Shown: positions 56,023-64,000 of the stretch, in pieces
Numbering within the stretch: position 1 is the stretch's first letter
Layout: each line of letters opens with the position of its first letter
Assembly: GCF_005049105.1 (NCBI RefSeq)
Contig: NZ_SUKA01000001.1
Span: 310,001-374,000, forward strand
Origin: Sphingobacterium alkalisoli
Lineage (GTDB): Bacteria > Bacteroidota > Bacteroidia > Sphingobacteriales > Sphingobacteriaceae
Direction of reading: 5' to 3'
DNA: 64,000 bases
Translations under genes and position numbers: made by a program
Notes under the pieces: generated by a model
What the model was told of the DNA's origin: nothing
Seen by the model: the letters and a program-made list of their open reading frames with translations, nothing else
Database searches by the model: none

Positions 56023-58533
56023 ATGAAGATGATTCGTTGCTTAGTTTTTTTAATGTTATGTGGTCTAGGTCTGCCTTTATCTCTATGGGCCGCTGAAATC
56101 TATGTAGGCCCCGTTAGTACAACGCTCAAACGGGATGGTTCCATAGATCGGCCTTTTGGAACGCTGGAAGATGCCCTACGCCACGCCCGGGAGCTTCGTC
56201 GATTGAATGACCCTAGCATTTCCGAGGGAATCAATATTTGGATTAGGGGAGGAACCTATTTTCCTGAACAAACGATTCGACTTCGTCCTGAAGACAGCGG
56301 TACGCCGGAAAGTCCCACGCGGATACGCGCAATAGCAGGCGATAAGTCGGTGCTCTCTGGCGGAAGACAAATATCGGGTTGGACAAAGTTGGGGAAACAC
56401 CGGGACATCCCATCCGCCGTTGCTCGGCATATCTACGTAGCGGATGCACCTAAAGTAGGCGGGAAGCGCGTCAACTTCCGTCAGCTATGGGTGAACGACA
56501 AAAAAGCCATCCGTGCAGAAAGTCACGGCGATTTGGAACTTCCTCGTATTTTAAACTGGAACTTTGATAAACAAACAGCTGTTCTTCCTAACGTATTTGA
56601 GGGGTTCAAATTCGTCGAGGGTATGGAATTCTTTATCCATCAGTGGTGGGCTATCGCACAGTTGCGTGTTAAAGACGCCGTGGTGCATAAGGATAGTATT
56701 GAAGTATATTTTCATCAACCGGAGAGTAAAATTCAAAGCGAGCATCCATGGCCTAAGCCTTGGCTGTCGAAAGAATCAGGGAATTCTGCTTTTCGTTTCG
56801 TTAATGCTTTGCAGTTCTTGGATAAACCCGGTGAGTGGTTTTTGGATGAGCGCGATGGAAAAGTATATTATTACAAACGCGACGATGAAGATATGAGAAA
56901 GGCGCAGGTAATTTTTCCTTACCTGGAGACGATCTTGCAGCTGGAGGGTACATTGGAGGATCCGGTTTCTCATATCCAGATTGAGGGTTTGTCCTTCGCT
57001 CACGCAGCTTGGTTTAGACCCAATACACACGGCCATGTTGCGTTACAGGCGGGCATGTACTTCCATGAAGCATACAAATTGGACAAACCGGGAACGCCAG
57101 ATAAAGCCAAGTTGGAAAACCAAGCATGGGTAGGACGTCCCGCAAGTGCCGTTGTACTCAAGAATACAAGCTATGTGCAATTTCAACGTTGTACATTCAG
57201 CTATCTAGCGTCGACGGGCTTCGATTTTTATGCCGGTAATTTTCAGGATCGTCTAGTGGGTAATACCTTTTATGACATTGGTGGGAACGCGGTGCTTATG
57301 GGTAAATTTTCCGATGACCAATTCGAAGCACATTTGCCATACAACCCCAAAGATGAAAGAGAGGTAACCCGGGAGGTCGTTGTCCGCAATAACTTAATCC
57401 ATAACACGGCAAACGAAGATTGGGGTGCAGTAGGCATAGGAGCGGGATTTGTCCAAGGTGTCGATATCTCCCACAATGATATCAGCGATGTCGCCTATTC
57501 GGGCATCAGTTTAGGTTGGGGATGGACACCAACGGTAAATATCATGAAGAACAATACCGTAATGCGGAATAGAATAACCCGTTATGGTAAATTTATGTAT
57601 GACGTCGCAGGTATCTATACGCTTTCGGCACAGCCGGGCACCAAGATAAGGGAGAATGAAATAGACAGTATATATGTATCGCCCTATGCGCATATTCCAG
57701 ACCATTGGTTTTATCTGTATACCGACGAGGGTTCCGCTTATATGGATGTGTCCAATAATTGGTTTCCCCAAAATAAAATTCTGAAAAATGCGAATGGTCC
57801 GGGTGTTATATGGGAGAATAATGGTCCCGAAGCAGATAAGGCCGCATTTAATGCCGGTTTGGAAGAGCCCTTCCGCCACCTGCTCAGCCGGAAAGAAAGC
57901 GTAAAAAAAGGGTATACATTCAATCAATATGTACCGTTTACAAAGCCTGTTTTTGTGCAGGTACATGATCCCCAGCGGTCGCTGTCGAAAGAGGCATTTA
58001 CCGCGTTTGCCAACGGGCAGGGATTAGAGGAGCCACAGATCTATACGTGGGGCGATTATATGTTGTTAAAGACCGATGATGAGCATGCGAAAAAAATGAC
58101 GGGTGCCATGCTGGCGAATTATCCCCAACTAACCATCACCATGTTCAACGATCTGTTTTATACCTTTGACCAACAGCGTTGCGGTACGCCAGAAGAAACG
58201 AAAGATGTCGATTTCGTAATCTTGACGGCACAATTGGTAGAAGATAAAAAGAAACAAAAAGAATACCTTCAATATCATAAAAATCAGTTTGAAGAATGGC
58301 CGGAGGTAGCGGCGGGCTTTTGTAAGGCAGGTTTTCAGGAGGTGCTTTTGTACCGCCACGGGAGGCAGTTGCTGCTCTATATATCATTTCCGAAGGGAAA
58401 GGACTTCACTGAGATTGATGCGTTGACAACAGAAGATAATCCGCGTGTAATCGAATGGAATAGAATCATGAGTGCTTATCAGGAAGGTATCGAAGGGACC
58501 AATAATGAAACCTGGATTTTTTATAAACAATAA
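56023..58533 (+). CDS. GH141-like beta-helix fused to L-rhamnose mutarotase-like domains
   Basis: 836 residues from ATG at 56023, directly after the SusD stop; signal peptide ends LSLWAAE. Residues about 25-620 form a right-handed beta-helix of the GH141 kind (DGSIDRPFGTLEDALRHAR, IWIRGGTYFPEQTIRL, SYVQFQRCTFSYL, GGNAVLMG). From about 727 the sequence matches L-rhamnose mutarotase (RhaM): KEYLQYHKNQFEEWPEV with the catalytic His position, then NNETWIF at the end. A preceding ferredoxin-like segment (about 640-725) could be a degenerate second half, mimicking the RhaM dimer. Interpretation: hydrolase releasing a 6-deoxy-sugar plus anomer conversion in one exported protein. Confidence 0.78.
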   Translation: MKMIRCLVFLMLCGLGLPLSLWAAEIYVGPVSTTLKRDGSIDRPFGTLEDALRHARELRRLNDPSISEGINIWIRGGTYFPEQTIRLRPEDSGTPESPTRIRAIAGDKSVLSGGRQISGWTKLGKHRDIPSAVARHIYVADAPKVGGKRVNFRQLWVNDKKAIRAESHGDLELPRILNWNFDKQTAVLPNVFEGFKFVEGMEFFIHQWWAIAQLRVKDAVVHKDSIEVYFHQPESKIQSEHPWPKPWLSKESGNSAFRFVNALQFLDKPGEWFLDERDGKVYYYKRDDEDMRKAQVIFPYLETILQLEGTLEDPVSHIQIEGLSFAHAAWFRPNTHGHVALQAGMYFHEAYKLDKPGTPDKAKLENQAWVGRPASAVVLKNTSYVQFQRCTFSYLASTGFDFYAGNFQDRLVGNTFYDIGGNAVLMGKFSDDQFEAHLPYNPKDEREVTREVVVRNNLIHNTANEDWGAVGIGAGFVQGVDISHNDISDVAYSGISLGWGWTPTVNIMKNNTVMRNRITRYGKFMYDVAGIYTLSAQPGTKIRENEIDSIYVSPYAHIPDHWFYLYTDEGSAYMDVSNNWFPQNKILKNANGPGVIWENNGPEADKAAFNAGLEEPFRHLLSRKESVKKGYTFNQYVPFTKPVFVQVHDPQRSLSKEAFTAFANGQGLEEPQIYTWGDYMLLKTDDEHAKKMTGAMLANYPQLTITMFNDLFYTFDQQRCGTPEETKDVDFVILTAQLVEDKKKQKEYLQYHKNQFEEWPEVAAGFCKAGFQEVLLYRHGRQLLLYISFPKGKDFTEIDALTTEDNPRVIEWNRIMSAYQEGIEGTNNETWIFYKQ

Positions 58534-58534
58534 C

Positions 58535-59629
58535 ATGCAAACAACACATCAATTAAGATTAGGTATTTTAGGACTTGGAGAAGGTAGAAGCACAATGTCT
58601 GCGGCATTACAGAGCGAGCAGATTGAGCTGGTACAAGTATGTGACCTCAATGAAGAATTGGGTCGTAAACGGGCAAAGGAGTTCGATTTTCATGCGTACA
58701 CAAACAATTATAGTGATATGCTCAATAACCCAAATATTGATGCTGTCGCTATCTACACACCGGATCACCTGCACGCTGCGCATATTAAGCTGGCTCTGGA
58801 ACACGATAAACATGTAATCTGTACAAAACCGTTTATCGATAATCTAGCGGATGCCAATGCGCTATTAACCCTAGCAGAAAGGAAAGGTAAACGTGTTTTT
58901 GTAGGGCAGAGTTCTCGTTTCTTTGAACCGCTAAAAAAGCAACGTCAGGATTTTGAGGAAGGTCTCGTTGGCGAACTGATTACCGTAGAGGGGTACTACC
59001 ACGCCGATCACCGTTGGTTCCTGGATAAGCCATGGTCCTTACAGTCGTCATTCAAATGGCTGTATGGAGGGCTTAGTCATCCGGTCGATTTTATCCGCTG
59101 GTATCTACCCAACATTGAAGAGGTAATGGGATACGGAATGCTGAGTTCAAACGGAAAAAAAGGTGGTTTGCAAAATCAGGATACCATGCATTTTATTTTC
59201 AAAGCAGAGGATGGAAGGATTGCGCGTGTGAGTGGTGCCTATACGGGGCCGATTCAACCTGTAACACGCGATAGCGAGATGAGTTGTATTTTACGCGGTA
59301 CGGAGGGGTGTAGTCAGGCAGATTATATGGATTTGCGTTACGCAATTACAGACCGTACAGGTGAAGAACGGATGTTGACATGGGAGCATAAGCTAAAACA
59401 TTATTTCCGGTTTGAAGGAAAAAGTCATCATGCAGGCGAATACCAGAATTATTTGGAATATTTTGGACAGGCTATCCAAGCAGGGACAGCGGCTTTTCCT
59501 GATCTGAAAGAAGGAATTGGTACTATTGCATTATTACAGGCCATGGATGAGTCTTTGACGACTGGAAAGCCAGTACGTCCGAAAGATCTGCTTGCTCGTT
59601 TTGGCGTTGATCCTGCAACTGTGAGATGA
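58535..59629 (+). CDS. Gfo/Idh/MocA family oxidoreductase
   Basis: 364 residues from ATG at 58535, right after the upstream stop; an earlier in-frame ATG at 58472 lies inside the previous gene. N-terminal Rossmann fold LGILGLGEGRS (non-canonical GxGxxx), then CTKPFIDNLADA, the conserved Lys-Pro motif of the family. No signal peptide, so cytoplasmic NAD(P)-dependent sugar or sugar-acid oxidoreductase. It precedes a symporter, suggesting it acts on the imported sugar. Confidence 0.87.
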   Translation: MQTTHQLRLGILGLGEGRSTMSAALQSEQIELVQVCDLNEELGRKRAKEFDFHAYTNNYSDMLNNPNIDAVAIYTPDHLHAAHIKLALEHDKHVICTKPFIDNLADANALLTLAERKGKRVFVGQSSRFFEPLKKQRQDFEEGLVGELITVEGYYHADHRWFLDKPWSLQSSFKWLYGGLSHPVDFIRWYLPNIEEVMGYGMLSSNGKKGGLQNQDTMHFIFKAEDGRIARVSGAYTGPIQPVTRDSEMSCILRGTEGCSQADYMDLRYAITDRTGEERMLTWEHKLKHYFRFEGKSHHAGEYQNYLEYFGQAIQAGTAAFPDLKEGIGTIALLQAMDESLTTGKPVRPKDLLARFGVDPATVR

Positions 59630-59631
59630 AA

Positions 59632-59667
59632 TACTCATGTTTCCCAAAAAGCAAGCTCACATGAGTA
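59632..59667. repeat. Intercistronic 9-bp inverted repeat
   Basis: TACTCATGT (59632-59640) and ACATGAGTA (59659-59667) flank an 18-base spacer, between the oxidoreductase stop and the symporter start. It could form an mRNA hairpin tuning expression of the two genes, or be a regulator site. No T-run. Confidence 0.5.
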
Positions 59668-59703
59668 CGCCATATGACAATTAAAAAAGCAAATTATACA
59701 CAT

Positions 59704-61284
59704 ATGAATACCATACTCGATAAACTAACTATCTACGACTATATTATTGTCGTTAGTTATCTGGTAGCGCTGTTGATTATTGGGCTGCTTTCTTCTCGTA
59801 AGAAAGCAGAAGGCGCCGAACATTTTTTGGCCAGTAAATCGTTAAGCTGGTACAGCATCGGATTCAATATGTGGGCAACAAATGTGGGGCCGTCGATGTT
59901 GCTTGCTTTTGCCACGGTAGGTTATACGACGGGTATTGTAGCCATAAATTTTGATTGGTATGCTTTTGTATTCCTATTTCTGTTGGCTGTCGTATTCGCT
60001 CCACGTTATTTGGCTTCCAATGTGCGGACATTACCGGAGTTTATGGGCAATCGGTACGGGTCACAAACCCAAACTATTCTAGCCTGGTACTCATTGGTAA
60101 AGATGTTAATCTCTTGGTTGTCTCTCGGACTGTTTGCGGGAGGCTTTCTTGTACGGCAGATTTTGGGTATTCCGATGTGGCAAAGTGTTATTGTGTTAGT
60201 GGCGTTAGCAGGTTTGTTTGCCTACACTGGAGGCCTACGCACGGTGGCGAAAATCAATATCTTTCAAATGATTTTACTGATCCTAGTGTCGGCTCTGTTG
60301 ACCTTTTTAGGTCTGTCCAAAATAGGTGGTATCGGAGCCTTGATTGACCAAACTCCCGGAAATTATTGGTCACTGATCCGACCAGCAAATGATCCTGATT
60401 ATCCGTGGTATGCGATTGCTTTGGGCTATCCAGTTGCTGCGATAGCGTTTTTCTGTACTGACCAAGCGATGGTGCAATCTGTGCTGGGAGCAAGAAACTT
60501 GGAGCACGGACAGTTGGGGGTGAACTTTATCGCTTGGCTCAAGATATTATCGCTGCCCCTGTTTATCCTTACAGGTATTATCTGTTATATACTTTTTCCA
60601 GATTTGGATGACCCTGCGCTGGCTTATATGACCATGGTAACTAATTTATTTCCAACGGGATTGAATGGGCTGGTCATTGTGGTGTTGATTGCCGTGCTGG
60701 TCGGCACGATCGGATCGTCGCTCAATTCACTGAGTACAGTCTTCACCATGGATATTTATTTAAAACATATTAATCCGAATGCTGCGGGAAAGCAAATTAC
60801 CCAGATCGGCCGGTATACGATTATCGTAGGCTGTATCGTAGCATTTTTGATGGCGATTGCCATTGATCAGATTAAGGGACTTAATCTCTTTGATGTATTC
60901 CAATCCATTTTAGGTTTTATTGCTCCGCCATTGGCTGCCGTATTCTTATTGGCTGTATTGTGGAAACGGACGAATAAAGCGGCGGTCAATACCTTACTAA
61001 CGTTTGGATCTGTGCTCAGCCTTGGAGTCGGTATCTGTTATCTATGGGTCTTTCCAAAAGATCAATATAATTTTTGGCCGCATTATTTGATGCTCTCTTT
61101 CTATCTGTTCATGGGACTGATATGTATCGGTATACTGATTTCCTTAGCTGTGAAACCCTCTAGGTACGAACTAGCGAATCGAGATCAACAGTTGATAACG
61201 TTAGAAAAACCGTCAACCAAGGTAAAATGGGCTTGGGGTATTTTATTTGTGGTCATGATCGTTTTATATGTACTATTTAAATAG
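59704..61284 (+). CDS. Sodium:solute symporter (SSS family), second copy
   Basis: 526 residues from ATG 59704 (MNTILDKLTIYDYIIVVSYL); an ATG at 59674 would add ten polar residues. About 14 hydrophobic segments, with SSS features FNMWATNVGPSMLLAFAT and GTIGSSLNSLSTVFTMDIYLK. It differs from the symporter at 39523 and resembles the sugar/SGLT-like branch. Last gene of the branched-pectin run. Likely imports a monosaccharide such as rhamnose or galacturonate (inference). Confidence 0.87.
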   Translation: MNTILDKLTIYDYIIVVSYLVALLIIGLLSSRKKAEGAEHFLASKSLSWYSIGFNMWATNVGPSMLLAFATVGYTTGIVAINFDWYAFVFLFLLAVVFAPRYLASNVRTLPEFMGNRYGSQTQTILAWYSLVKMLISWLSLGLFAGGFLVRQILGIPMWQSVIVLVALAGLFAYTGGLRTVAKINIFQMILLILVSALLTFLGLSKIGGIGALIDQTPGNYWSLIRPANDPDYPWYAIALGYPVAAIAFFCTDQAMVQSVLGARNLEHGQLGVNFIAWLKILSLPLFILTGIICYILFPDLDDPALAYMTMVTNLFPTGLNGLVIVVLIAVLVGTIGSSLNSLSTVFTMDIYLKHINPNAAGKQITQIGRYTIIVGCIVAFLMAIAIDQIKGLNLFDVFQSILGFIAPPLAAVFLLAVLWKRTNKAAVNTLLTFGSVLSLGVGICYLWVFPKDQYNFWPHYLMLSFYLFMGLICIGILISLAVKPSRYELANRDQQLITLEKPSTKVKWAWGILFVVMIVLYVLFK

Positions 61285-61657
61285 TTAAAAAGAGCTTTAA
61301 GCCGATCTCTGTACCCTTCCAGTTTCGGATGGAATATCAACCAAGAACAAAGATAGCAATCGGTATATTGATGCCGGGGAGGGTAAGATACTATAATAAA
61401 TGGATAAGTATTGTTACGATTGGAATGGTAAAGGTCTATATATTTGATTATAGGATAGCCCTATTTTTCGTGATTTGATTCATGTAGCTTAAAAAAAGGA
61501 CTGCTAACTGAATAGACTCTTTCGTTGGGGAATATACCGTTAATTTATTTTTTTGATCCAATACGGCAGCTTTTTTGAGATATGTATGCCTGCTGATTTG
61601 GGCTGTAGGGATATCACAGGATAAAAATATAGACTAGTTTGAACAAGGAAATACGAT
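61285..61657. other. Intergenic region ending the branched-pectin run
   Basis: 373 A+T-rich bases without a credible gene on either strand. No clear terminator hairpin was found. CCGTTAATTTATT near 61538 partly resembles the CGTTAnTTTG motif but lacks the final G, so I do not call it a promoter. Confidence 0.5.
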
Positions 61658-62815
61658 ATGAGCAATAAAATCCGACTCAAAGGGATTACATGGGGACATT
61701 CACGTGGACTGCTACCTATGGTCGCTACAACCCAGCGTTTTGAAGAAATGCATCCGGAGGTAGAAATCACATGGAAGAAGCGGACTTTACAAGAGTTTGC
61801 GGATAAGTCAATTACGGAGCTTGCAGCGGAGTACGATCTTCTCGTCATCGACCATCCGTGGACGGGTCATGCTGCGGCACAGAAAATGGTTGTTGCTTTA
61901 GACAATTTGCTGCCAAATGCTTTTTTGGAAGATCAAAGGCAAAATAGTGTAGGCAAATCATATACCAGTTATAATTTTGAAGGGTTACAGTGGGCGCTGC
62001 CTATTGATGCCGCCACTCCAGTTGCAGCAAGTAGACCAGATTTGCTGGCTGAGCTTGGAATATCGGTTCCTATGACATTTGAGGAACTATTGGCGTTGGC
62101 AAAAATGGGAAAAGTGGCTTTTTCACTAATCCCTATTGATGTGCTGATGAGCTTTTATATGTTTTGTTGTTCACTTGGTGAAGAACCGTGCCTGAATAGC
62201 GATAAAGTGGTTAGTGAAACCGTCGGTGTGCATGCCTTAAAGCTGTTCAAATCTCTGGCCGACCATGTGGATAAGCGATTCTACAGCAAGAACCCCTTTA
62301 TGGTTTATGAGGATATGGTCAATCAGGATGATATTGCGTATTGTCCGTTTGCTTATGGTTACTCCAATTACTCCCGTAGGGGTTACGGCCGTCGCCTGCT
62401 GCATTTTCATGATTTGGTCACGTTAGAAGATAAAGGGGCTATGACGAGCACATTGGGTGGAGCAGGATTAGCTATTTCCGCTCGCTCCGCGCATATCGAT
62501 ATCGCCGTCAAATATGCAGAATTTGTAGCCTCGCCTGTCGTACAGACAACATTGTATATGGAGAATGGAGGCCAGCCTGGACATTTGCAAGCTTGGAAGG
62601 ACGAAGAAGTAAATAGACGCACCTCGAATTTTTTTCAGACGACGTTACCGGCCCTTGAACGTGCCTTTTTACGACCAAGGTATTATGGACATATGTATTT
62701 TCAAGACCATGCGGGTGATATTGTGGTGAATTATCTACGTGATGGAGGCGATGAATTGGACGTATTGGAAGAATTGAATAGAATGTATAAAGAATCTCTA
62801 AAAATCAATGGATAG
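61658..62815 (+). CDS. Solute-binding-protein homologue (SBP_bac_1) without signal peptide
   Basis: 385 residues of the extracellular solute-binding protein family 1 fold: GITWGHSRGLLPMVATTQRF with FEEMHPEVEITW, LLVIDHPWTGHAA, LQWALPIDAATPVAAS and TLGGAGLAISARSAHIDIAVKYAEFVAS. Unlike true periplasmic receptors it has no signal peptide or lipobox: the start is ATG 61658 and an in-frame TGA lies six codons upstream. No ABC permease or ATPase gene is nearby. It overlaps the CoA-transferase gene by 8 bases, so the two are translationally linked. A cytoplasmic ligand-binding role linked to that enzyme is an inference. Confidence 0.8.
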   Translation: MSNKIRLKGITWGHSRGLLPMVATTQRFEEMHPEVEITWKKRTLQEFADKSITELAAEYDLLVIDHPWTGHAAAQKMVVALDNLLPNAFLEDQRQNSVGKSYTSYNFEGLQWALPIDAATPVAASRPDLLAELGISVPMTFEELLALAKMGKVAFSLIPIDVLMSFYMFCCSLGEEPCLNSDKVVSETVGVHALKLFKSLADHVDKRFYSKNPFMVYEDMVNQDDIAYCPFAYGYSNYSRRGYGRRLLHFHDLVTLEDKGAMTSTLGGAGLAISARSAHIDIAVKYAEFVASPVVQTTLYMENGGQPGHLQAWKDEEVNRRTSNFFQTTLPALERAFLRPRYYGHMYFQDHAGDIVVNYLRDGGDELDVLEELNRMYKESLKING

Positions 62816-63956
62816 GCCGTTAGAAGGAATATTGGTACTGGAGTTTTCGCAATTTATGGCAGGCCCGACTGCTGGATTACGCCTTGCTGATTTGGGTGCG
62901 CGCGTGATTAAAATCGAACGCCCGGGTTCAGGGGAGTCTGGTAGGCAGATCGCGATAAAGAATATTTTCGTGGATGATAGTAGTTTGGTTTTTCATACGA
63001 TCAATCGAAATAAGGAATCCTATGCTGCGGATTTAAAAGATCCAGTGGATATCGAGATAATCAAAAAGCTCATTAAAAAGGCAGATGTGATCACCCACAA
63101 TTTTAGACCAGGTATCATGGAGAAATTGGGGTTGGATTATGCGAGTGCAAGTCAGATCAATGACCAGATTATCTACGCTAGCGTAACAGGTTACGGCAAA
63201 GCAGGGCCGTGGGCTAGGAAGCCGGGGCAAGACCTGCTGGTTCAATCGATGTCGGGACTTACTTGGCTCTCGGGCAGCGAAAGCGATGGGCCCGTCCCTT
63301 TTGGTCTGGCTGTCATCGATATGTATTGCGCCACACATTTGACGCAGGGGATATTGGCAGCACTGCTGAAGCGCTCGCGCACCAAGAAAAGTGTATTGGT
63401 AGAGGTGAGTTTGTTGGAATCAGCATTGGATATGCAGTTTGAGGTATTGACCACCCATTTGAATGATGGGCGGAAACTGCCGCAACGTAGTAAAGTACGA
63501 GGTGGGGGGCATGCCTATTTGAGTGCTCCTTATGGATTGTATCGCACAGCCGGTGGTTACTTGGCATTGGCTATGGGAGATTTACGGGTACTGGCAACTA
63601 TTCTAGGTCTTTCGGGAGATCATTATGAACAGAAGGAAAATTGGTTTTCCGCTCGTGATGTAATCATGAAGGAAATCGGCGAAGTTGTACTCCAAAAGAC
63701 CGCAACAGAATGGGTATCTTTGCTCGAGTCTCAGGGGATTTGGTGTACCGAAGTCAATGATTACCCTCGATTTTTTAGCAGTGAGGGATTTGTTAATTCG
63801 CGTATGCTGCAAAATATAGAACTAAATGATGGTACAGCGCTAAAAACCACGAGGAGTGTCTTTTGCATAGATGGACATTACTTATTTTCGAGTAAGCCCG
63901 CGCCTCAGGTGGGACAGGATAATGAAAGGATTAAAATAGATTATTTGGAAAATTAA
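62808..63956 (+). CDS. CaiB/BaiF (type III) CoA-transferase
   Basis: 382 residues, cytoplasmic. N-terminal VLEFSQFMAGPTAGLRLADL and VIKIERPGSGESGR, then VITHNFRPGIMEKLGLDY and VTGYGKAGPWARKPGQD. The catalytic Asp is probably in FGLAVIDMYCATH (about 168), as in formyl-CoA transferase. It moves CoA between carboxylic acids; the acceptor is unknown. Encoded between the signal-less binding protein and a second CoA-transferase that starts 1 base later. Confidence 0.9.
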   Translation: MDRPLEGILVLEFSQFMAGPTAGLRLADLGARVIKIERPGSGESGRQIAIKNIFVDDSSLVFHTINRNKESYAADLKDPVDIEIIKKLIKKADVITHNFRPGIMEKLGLDYASASQINDQIIYASVTGYGKAGPWARKPGQDLLVQSMSGLTWLSGSESDGPVPFGLAVIDMYCATHLTQGILAALLKRSRTKKSVLVEVSLLESALDMQFEVLTTHLNDGRKLPQRSKVRGGGHAYLSAPYGLYRTAGGYLALAMGDLRVLATILGLSGDHYEQKENWFSARDVIMKEIGEVVLQKTATEWVSLLESQGIWCTEVNDYPRFFSSEGFVNSRMLQNIELNDGTALKTTRSVFCIDGHYLFSSKPAPQVGQDNERIKIDYLEN

Positions 63957-63957
63957 T

Positions 63958-64000
63958 ATGTTGCCATTAGCGGATTTTACAGTAGTAGACTTTAGTCAAT
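63958..64000 (+). CDS. Second CaiB/BaiF CoA-transferase, 5' end only
   Basis: Only 14 codons fit before the window ends, reading MLPLADFTVVDFSQ. This matches the family's N-terminal strand (compare VLEFSQFMAGP next door), and it starts 1 base after the preceding stop. Tandem type III CoA-transferases may form a heteromer or use different acids. Confidence 0.6.
   Translation, partial: MLPLADFTVVDFSQ

Noticed and set aside
1..64000. tRNA, rRNA or insertion sequences
   Set aside because: No cloverleaf-like CCA-ended segment, rRNA core sequence or transposase reading frame was recognised by eye; a tRNAscan or ISfinder run would settle it.

Overview
The window looks like a chromosomal segment of a Sphingobacterium/Pedobacter-type Bacteroidota. 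The support is the SusC/SusD outer-membrane pairs, Bacteroidota-only families (DUF3826, DUF4957/DUF5123, DUF6298), lipoproteins with acidic residues just after the lipobox cysteine, TAnnTTTG-like promoter elements, and starts mostly without Shine-Dalgarno sequences. No rRNA, tRNA, CRISPR array or transposase was recognised. Almost every convincing gene is on the + strand.

Layout. (1) 1-6018: a SusC-SusD-TlpA triplet, apparently richer in G+C than the rest, closed by a hairpin terminator. (2) 6019-7497: a gene-poor accessory gap. It holds a short minus-strand gene that looks N-terminally truncated, a G+C-rich hairpin-filled segment, a 15-bp palindrome, and a 16-unit, 21-bp-phased repeat array built on GTAC. 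(3) 7498-28409: a homogalacturonan-type polysaccharide utilization locus. It has a DUF3826 protein, a DUF4957/DUF5123 lipoprotein, SusC, SusD, an unrecognised surface lipoprotein, two PL1 pectate lyases, a beta-helix/DUF6298 protein, a GH140-like lipoprotein, a GH43-like lipoprotein and a sialidase-fold beta-propeller. It ends at a REP-like hairpin terminator. (4) 28530-61284: a long, tightly packed set for branched pectin (rhamnogalacturonan-like). It carries GH2 (two), GH78 alpha-L-rhamnosidases (two), GH28, a GH43/GH130-like propeller, a BNR propeller, an STN-esterase fusion, a third SusC/SusD pair, a beta-helix/rhamnose-mutarotase fusion, a Gfo/Idh/MocA dehydrogenase and two sodium:solute symporters. 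Embedded at 35282-41100 is an acid-sugar module: Fe-alcohol dehydrogenase, DapA-type aldolase, PdxA2-like dehydrogenase, DUF1537 kinase and symporter. (5) 61285-64000: a separate unit of a signal-less solute-binding-protein homologue and two type III CoA-transferases, the last cut by the window edge.

Working model (inference): surface lipoproteins and SusC/SusD pairs bind pectin fragments. Pectate lyases, GH28, rhamnosidases, galactosidases and an esterase trim them in the periplasm or at the surface. The symporters import mono- or oligosaccharides or sugar acids, and the acid-sugar enzymes route some of these to DHAP, pyruvate and small aldehydes. No pathway regulator (HTCS, AraC, ECF sigma/anti-sigma), no GH88/GH105 unsaturated-uronyl hydrolase, no PL4/PL9/PL11 lyase and no RhaA/RhaB/RhaD were seen here, so these must lie elsewhere if the organism has them.
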